Source of the DNA: Ruegeria sp. EL01 | Lineage (GTDB): Bacteria; Pseudomonadota; Alphaproteobacteria; Rhodobacterales; Rhodobacteraceae | DNA: 64,000 bases | Reading direction: 5' to 3' | Assembly: GCF_900313035.1 (NCBI RefSeq) | Contig: NZ_OMPS01000036.1 | Coordinates: 1-64,000, forward strand | In this document: positions 59,395 to 64,000 of the stretch, in pieces | How positions within the stretch are numbered: the first letter of the stretch is position 1 | Layout: the number at the start of each line of letters is the position of its first letter | Position numbers and translations under genes: made by a program | The notes under the pieces: model-generated | Told to the model about the DNA's origin: nothing | Databases searched by the model: none | What the model saw: only the letters and a program-made list of their open reading frames with translations

Positions 59395-59750
59395 CACATC
59401 GAATGAGCGACCTGTTCATCCTGCGTGGAGTTCCTGCCTACATCCGCTCTGACAACGGCCCAGAGTTCATTGCTCAGGCGGTTCAGGACTGGATCAAAGC
59501 CGTCGGTGCCAAGACCGCCTATATCCAGCCGGGCAGTCCCTGGGAGAACGGCTATTGCGAAAGCTTCAACGCCCGGTTCCACGATGAACTATTAAACGGT
59601 GAAGCCTTCTACAACTTGCGCGAGGCTCAGATCCTGATCGAACAATGGAGGAGACACTACAACACAAAACGCCCCCGCAGTGCTCTGGGCTATCGCCCGC
59701 CAGCGCCTGAAACCATCATCCCGATGGATCACAGGCCGATGATGCACTAA
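59395..59750 (+). pseudogene. IS3 family transposase (OrfB) C-terminal fragment
   Basis: The product reads GVPAYIRSDNGPEFIAQAVQDWI with the second catalytic Asp, then PGSPWENGYCESFNARFHDELLNGEAFYNLREAQILIEQWRRHYNTKRPRSALGYRPPAPE with the Glu. The first Asp and the N-terminal half are absent. It abuts an SDR-type fragment. Confidence 0.88.
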
Positions 59751-59758
59751 CAATCAAC

Positions 59759-59968
59759 TTGGACCAGTCAGATGAGGCGGCTCATCCGCTTGTGGCCGCA
59801 AAGCAGGCATTTGCGGATCGTCTGGACGCCGCGCCCATCACATCCACTATTGTCGCACCGTCAGGGTTCTTTTCCGACATGGCGGATTTTCTGAATATGG
59901 CTAAGTCCGGCCGTGTCTGGCTGTTCGGAACCGGGCGCTTAAGGCTCAACCCGTACAGTTCCAATTGA
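59759..59968 (+). pseudogene. NmrA/SDR-type oxidoreductase fragment
   Basis: The 69 residues include STIVAPSGFFSDMADFLNMAKSGRVWLFGTGRLRLNPYSS, matching the middle of NmrA-like NAD(P)-binding oxidoreductases (RPTGFFxDMAxFxxMARxGRVxxxGDGxxRxNP). Start and end are missing and the preceding residues belong to no domain. The IS3 insertion upstream probably cut it. Confidence 0.6.
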
Positions 59969-60090
59969 AGTGGATGCCACTCTGTCGCTCAGCAGGCCAC
60001 GCAGCAATGTGGGTTGAATGGAATGCCAATGGGCGCTCGAAAGCTGGAAAACAGCCCAGACTTGTTTGTGTTTATCATTAAGGGATTTCG

Positions 60091-60402
60091 ATGAGTTATG
60101 AACAGGCTGTCAGCGCAATGCTGGCGTTAGACGGTGTCGTGGACTCGACAATGATGAAGACCCCATGCTTGCGCTATAAGGGCAGCTTCCTTGCGATGAT
60201 GTTCGATAAAGAAGACGCGCTAATCATCAAGGTATCTCCCGAACGGGTGAATGAACTAGTCTCACAGGGTTTTGGCGTAGAATTCAACTTAACCAAGAAG
60301 CGCTTCAAAGAATGGGTGCTGATCCCCCTAAAGTATCAAGATGACTATGAAGCGTACATCTCGGAGGCATTAACCCATGCTCAAGAAAATATGTCGAAGT
60401 GA
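60091..60402 (+). CDS. TfoX/YjbR-like small protein
   Basis: A 103-residue soluble protein. TPCLRYKGSFLAMMFDKEDALIIKVSPERVNELVSQGFGVEFNLTKKRFKEWVLIPLKYQDDYEAYISEALTHA resembles the MmcQ/YjbR and TfoX N-terminal folds (small nucleic-acid or partner-binding domains). The family match is by pattern, not certain. It is isolated between IS remnants. Confidence 0.5.
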   Translation: MSYEQAVSAMLALDGVVDSTMMKTPCLRYKGSFLAMMFDKEDALIIKVSPERVNELVSQGFGVEFNLTKKRFKEWVLIPLKYQDDYEAYISEALTHAQENMSK

Positions 60403-60428
60403 CTTCAGCCGATAAATAGACCTGGCTA

Positions 60429-61270
60429 GGGTCAGGACACACTAACTGATTGAGTTTGTCACGCTGTCATGATTCACGCCCCCGAGCTTCGGGGGAACAT
60501 GATGAGCAATTTGTGTTGGTTGATCGAGGCGCAGAGGCAGCGTCTCTGGCCTTTCTTTCCGAAGTATTGAGGGCGAGATCGTTTGGGTGATCGCTGTGTT
60601 CTGAACGGCATTATCTTCATCAATCGCAATGGGTTACGCTGGCGTGATGCCCCTGCGGAGTAAGGCCCGACAAAGACGCTTCATAACCGTTGGATGCGCT
60701 GGAGTGATATGGGCATATTTGCTCGGATCATGATGGCCTAGCTGAGCAGGCTCCCGACAACAAGACCATCTCGATTGATGTCACTTTCCTCAAAGCACAT
60801 CGTACGGCATCCAGCCTGCGGTTAAAAAAATGGGGGCGAGGACGCCTGATCGGACTAACCAAGGGCGGTATGAACACAAAGCTGCATGCAGCAACAGATA
60901 ACAGCGGCCGTCCGGTCCGCCGGTTTTTCACGGCAGGGCAAAGTCAACGGCGACACTGGAGCTGCCGTCTTAATGAACGGCTTTCCAGAGGCTGAATGGC
61001 TCATCGTGGACAGGGGATACGATGTCGACTGGTCCCGCGAGCCCCTTATAGAGAAGGGCACAAAGCCCTACATTCCTGGACACAAGTCGCGCAAGAAAAC
61101 CGTCAAGTACGACAAACGCCGCTACAATAGGCGCAATCGTATCGAGAAAATATTCAGCGGGCTCAAGGATTGGAAGCGCGTCGCAACTCGCTACGACAGA
61201 TCGTCAACCGTCTTTCTCTTCGCCATCGCGCTCGCAGCAACCGTCACATTCTGGTTGTGAATCCTGACCC
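60429..61270 (+). pseudogene. degenerate IS5 family element
   Basis: Ends GGGTCAGGA and TCCTGACCC are perfect 9-bp inverted repeats at 60429 and 61262. One frame reads MSNLCWLIEAQRQRLWPFFPKY, then a stop, DRCVLNGIIFINRNGLRWRDAPAE and another stop. Later the C-terminal part from about 60886 (GFPEAEWLIVDRGYDVDWSRE and YDKRRYNRRNRIEKIFSGLKDWKRVATRYDR) is intact. At least five stops break the frame, so it is inactive. The same element left a 3' fragment at 26500-26700. Confidence 0.87.
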
Positions 61271-61328
61271 GAAATTTAGCGAATGCACAGTGTTGCAAAT
61301 TTATGCATGATACTGCATGAAGTTGCAG

Positions 61329-62087
61329 ATGACCGATCTGAACAACCCGCATATTCGTCAACAAATGCTGCGCGAACGCCTCGATTCGGGCACGCCGTTA
61401 GTCGCAGCCGTATTGGCAGCTGAACTAGACATATCCATCGACACAGTGCGCCGCGACCTAATAGCACTTGAACAGCAAGGCGTGGTGCGTCGTGTGCGCG
61501 GGGGAGCAGTTCCGGTAACCGGACCAATGCCATCCTATTTCGACCGTGCCAGCATGCCTGACCCCAGCATTGCCCTGCTTGCTGAGAGAGCGATCCAAGT
61601 GATCCCGATTGGCGGGACAGTCTTTATCGATGCGGGTACGACCATGAATGCTTTGGCAGCCTGCATCCCGCTTGAGTTTCGAGGACTCATCATAACGCCC
61701 GCACCCTCCGTCGCGCTTGCCGCTTTGCATCGCGGTGTGCGCGTCCATCTGATCGGCGGGGCGCTTTGCCCTGAAGGCGCAATGGCAACTGGTGGGGATG
61801 CCGAGCACGCAGTATCGCAATTTGCGGCTGATCTGTGCTTTCTTGGCGCATGTGGGCTTTGGCCGGACTTTGGATTGAGCGCAGAGGACGTGCTGGAGGC
61901 AGGTGTAAAACGTGCGATGGCTCTCGCTTCCGCCAAAGTGTTCGTAGTCACCACGGCAGAGAAAATGCAAAGGCGCGGGAGGTACAAGGTTTTAGAGCTC
62001 ACCGAAATGGATGGCTTGGTCACTGATGCGATCTTGGCGGACGCCCTGCCTTTCAAAAACGCAGGTATTGAGTTGATCCATGTCTAA
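61329..62087 (+). CDS. DeoR family transcriptional regulator
   Basis: A 252-residue protein from ATG 61329 (ATG 61317 is the alternative). The N-terminal helix-turn-helix is HIRQQMLRERLDSGTPLVAAVLAAELDISIDTVRRDLIALEQQGVVRRVRGGAVP, and the sugar-phosphate sensor domain contains VIPIGGTVFIDAGTTMNALAAC, VHLIGGALCPEGAMATGGDAEH and GLSAEDVLEAGVKRAMALASAKVFVVTTAEKMQRRG. These proteins respond to phosphorylated sugars. It overlaps the MFS start by 8 bp. Confidence 0.93.
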   Translation: MTDLNNPHIRQQMLRERLDSGTPLVAAVLAAELDISIDTVRRDLIALEQQGVVRRVRGGAVPVTGPMPSYFDRASMPDPSIALLAERAIQVIPIGGTVFIDAGTTMNALAACIPLEFRGLIITPAPSVALAALHRGVRVHLIGGALCPEGAMATGGDAEHAVSQFAADLCFLGACGLWPDFGLSAEDVLEAGVKRAMALASAKVFVVTTAEKMQRRGRYKVLELTEMDGLVTDAILADALPFKNAGIELIHV

Positions 62088-63237
62088 ACGTGATGCTTTG
62101 TGGCGAGAACAAAGTTGGCAAGCTGTTGTTGCAGCCTTCATCTTTAATGGCCTGTTGTTTGGGGCTTGGGCGTCGCGTGTTCCTGCGTTCAAAGGCGAGT
62201 TCGAGTTGGAGCCTTCGGTCCTTGGCGTACTCCTTCTGGCACTGGCAGGGGGGGCAATCGTTTCCTTTCCACTTGCCGGCGGATTGTCTGAGAGATGGGG
62301 AGCTGACCGGTTAACCTTCTGGTGCTCTTGGGGTTATGCGCCCGCGCTTGCCCTTTTGGCGCTGGCACCGTCGGCGCTTACCCTTGGAGTCGCACTATTC
62401 GTCTTTGGCGGGTTTCATGGTGCGATGGATGTAGCGATGAATGGTTGGGGCGCAAAGGTTGAGGAACGATTGGGGCGCAGCACAATGTCGATATTCCACG
62501 CAATGTTCAGTCTTGGTGCAGGGATTGGCGCAGCCAGCGGCTATGTTGCAGCGCGGCTGGAAATCACAACGATTTGGCATTTTGCTCTGGTTACTGCTTT
62601 TGGTAGCATCTTGGCGATCTCCGTGATGAACAAAGCTACAGTCGTAACATCCGAATTGCGAAATCCGATTAGCAAGCGGCCGTTTTTCTCGCTTCCATCT
62701 GGATCGCTGCTGCTTGTTGGCCTCATCGCGTTTTCAAATTCAGTGGGAGAAGGCGCAATGGCCGATTGGAGCGCAGTATTCCTGCGACTGACCTCGGACG
62801 CCGACGAAGCACGCGCCGCGCTTGGTTATGCTGTATTCAGCATCATGATGGTGCTCACTAGGCTGATCGGCGGCGTTGTTGTGGAGCGGTTGGGATCGGT
62901 CACAACCACGCGTGCCAGTGCTGGCATTACATTTGTCGGCCTCATGATCGCAATCTTTGGCGGTTCTTTTGCTACTGCCCTGTTTGGTTTTGCCTTGATG
63001 GGGATCGGCTATGCCGTTGTTATGCCGCTGGTATTCTCGCGGGCAGCCGCTGATCCAAACGTCCCCGCAGGACCTGCCATCGCAAGTGTTGCGACATTCG
63101 GGTATGGTGGCATGCTTCTTGGGCCGCCCATAATTGGATTTGTTGCCCAATTGATGGGTATACGCCTTTCGTTTCTGATCCTTGCAGCGCTCGCAATCTT
63201 GGCATTTGCTTTGGCGAGGCGGCTGAAAGTTACGTAA
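62080..63237 (+). CDS. MFS transporter (YbjJ-like)
   Basis: A 385-residue membrane protein with 11-12 helices. The first loop reads FGAWASRVPAFKGEFELEPSVLGVLLLALAGGAIVSFPLAGGLSERWGADR, typical of YbjJ-like MFS carriers, and RLIGGVVVERLG comes in the second half. It starts 8 bp inside the DeoR gene and is co-transcribed with it, suggesting it moves a sugar or a sugar derivative sensed by DeoR. Confidence 0.9.
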   Translation: MSKRDALWREQSWQAVVAAFIFNGLLFGAWASRVPAFKGEFELEPSVLGVLLLALAGGAIVSFPLAGGLSERWGADRLTFWCSWGYAPALALLALAPSALTLGVALFVFGGFHGAMDVAMNGWGAKVEERLGRSTMSIFHAMFSLGAGIGAASGYVAARLEITTIWHFALVTAFGSILAISVMNKATVVTSELRNPISKRPFFSLPSGSLLLVGLIAFSNSVGEGAMADWSAVFLRLTSDADEARAALGYAVFSIMMVLTRLIGGVVVERLGSVTTTRASAGITFVGLMIAIFGGSFATALFGFALMGIGYAVVMPLVFSRAAADPNVPAGPAIASVATFGYGGMLLGPPIIGFVAQLMGIRLSFLILAALAILAFALARRLKVT

Positions 63238-63576
63238 AGGAGCCGTTGGCGCAACCGCAGTGAAATGGTGCTTTATCCCGCCATCTGTAAGTTCGTCGAA
63301 CCACAGGTTTTGCGGGCGCGGCGAATGACCGGAATGCGGGCTGCGACCGCAGCATCTGGGTTGGCTACTGGATGTCGGCTCTGGGCCATCCTCAGCGGTC
63401 AAATTGGTTGCTGCCAGGTACAATGCTGCGAGAGCTCCGATGGCGGCAGTGAGCCCGAATTGTGAATTTCGTTTTCTCGCTGCATGCGCGCGCAGCGCTA
63501 TAAATGCTGCATCGGCTCAAACTAGATTTGCGACACTGCACAGAAAGATCGGTCATTCGCGCGACTTCCGGCAAAT
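63238..63576. other. intergenic, no gene seen
   Basis: Between the MFS gene and the next, convergent genes. Frames here are short and without family pattern. Nothing else was recognised. Confidence 0.4.
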
Positions 63577-63741
63577 CTAGGCCCAAGAACTCTCAGGAGG
63601 CGGGACAAAGGGCGAGTTCGCAGTCTGTCCGCGTAGCGTGGCAATGACCAGATCACAGGCCTGTTTGACGATTGAAAGCATTGGTTCTGTGGGGTCATTG
63701 CTCAGAGAGATGTCGCACTGGTGAACTAAAAGTTGTTCCAT
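63577..63741 (-). CDS. 54-residue hypothetical protein
   Basis: From ATG 63741 the frame encodes MEQLLVHQCDISLSNDPTEP, then MLSIVKQACDLVIATLRGQT, and stops. The ATG overlaps the SIS-gene stop by one base (TGATG), so it is translationally coupled, which supports a real gene, but it is short and unrecognised. It could also be the truncated start of a longer downstream protein. Confidence 0.4.
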   Translation of the reverse strand: MEQLLVHQCDISLSNDPTEPMLSIVKQACDLVIATLRGQTANSPFVPPPESSWA

Positions 63742-64000
63742 CAAACAGTCTCGGTGATCTTCAGAAGACCTGGAGGCGCGTCCGGGTTTTCGCCCATTTC
63801 TGTGGAAAGCTGCTCCACAAAACGATAGAAGCATATTGCTTGGAGGATGGGATCGATCAGCGCATTCCCCGATTTCGGCATTGGAAGACTGTTCTGTGCC
63901 GCATCAGGATGCGCAAGATAGGTTTGGGCACCATTTTCTTGAAGGCGATCATAGGCGGAATTTATCGCCTCGGCGGATTTCCCAATCGAACCAAAAACCA
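63741..64000 (-). CDS. SIS domain sugar-phosphate isomerase/deaminase, C-terminal part (continues beyond window)
   Basis: The minus strand is open from the window end and reads FGSIGKSAEAINSAYDRLQENG, then LPMPKSGNALIDPILQAICFYRFVEQLSTEMGENPDAPPGLLKITETV, and stops at 63743-63741. The LIDPILQxxxxYRFVExLSxxxGxNPDxPxGLxKxTxTV end is typical of GlmS/AgaS/FrlB-like SIS proteins that handle amino-sugar or fructosamine phosphates. With the DeoR and MFS genes nearby, an amino-sugar catabolic locus is likely. The start is outside the window. Confidence 0.85.
   Translation of the reverse strand, partial: VFGSIGKSAEAINSAYDRLQENGAQTYLAHPDAAQNSLPMPKSGNALIDPILQAICFYRFVEQLSTEMGENPDAPPGLLKITETV

Noticed and set aside
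1-64000. tRNA, rRNA, replication origin or conjugation genes
   Set aside because: No characteristic conserved sequence for any of these was seen on reading the window; a covariance or profile search could not be run.

Overview
The window looks like a mobile-element-rich accessory region (a plasmid or genomic island) of an alphaproteobacterium, most likely of the Roseobacter group (Rhodobacterales). This is inferred from protein style: TRAP transport genes, an RTX-Hint secreted protein of the kind common in roseobacters, a BadH/BadI-type ring-degradation set, and IS families frequent in Rhodobacterales. No rRNA, tRNA, CRISPR array, replication gene or conjugation gene was found, so replicon type cannot be decided.

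Layout. 0-5.3 kb: an IS66 transposase tail that cut off an MFS gene, a VOC protein, a three-gene operon of two small CutA/NIF3-like proteins around an EamA permease with a divergent winged-helix regulator, and an intact IS5-type element. 5.4-9.2 kb: a TetR regulator divergent from a NodB-type deacetylase, a C45 (acyltransferase-type) hydrolase and an MFS pump. 9.3-14.1 kb: a MarR gene, a 4-TM protein and an alpha/beta hydrolase; an internally deleted IS66 derivative with a perfect 8-bp target duplication; a methyltransferase/MarR pair; and a mosaic of gene fragments copied from elsewhere in the window. 14.9-17.7 kb: NUDIX, Rrf2, AhpD-like, cupin and FlK-type thioesterase genes. 17.8-20.1 kb: a graveyard of IS200, IS630, IS110 and IS1182 remnants. 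20.5-24.7 kb: a class V aminotransferase, FAH-family and MDR-reductase operon with a LysR gene. 24.9-27.0 kb: an HxlR gene, a frameshifted cysteine-synthase-like gene and IS fragments.

27.1-42.7 kb is the metabolic core: a nearly complete pathway for an alicyclic (cyclohexanecarboxylate-like) acid. It encodes a CoA ligase, an acyl-CoA dehydrogenase, enoyl-CoA hydratases, a BadH-like ring-alcohol dehydrogenase, a BadI-like ring-cleaving hydrolase, a dienoyl-CoA reductase, a FadB-type fusion and a PcaF-like thiolase. A DctPQM TRAP transporter, a nitroreductase and a BadR-like MarR regulator accompany them. Three promoters share a CAATATATTG-centred operator-like motif.

43-51.6 kb holds nitrogen- and cyanide-related genes (AraC, nitrilase, HD hydrolase, metallo-beta-lactamase fold, HxlR, isonitrile-hydratase-like) and an AraC-controlled ABM monooxygenase operon. 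51.8-54 kb is a nested IS6/IS110 block. 54-59 kb carries an AraC gene and a Ca-binding RTX-Hint protein with a recent 216-bp duplication. 59-61.3 kb holds IS3 and IS5 remnants and gene fragments. 61.3-64 kb has DeoR, MFS and SIS-domain genes that suggest sugar or amino-sugar metabolism.
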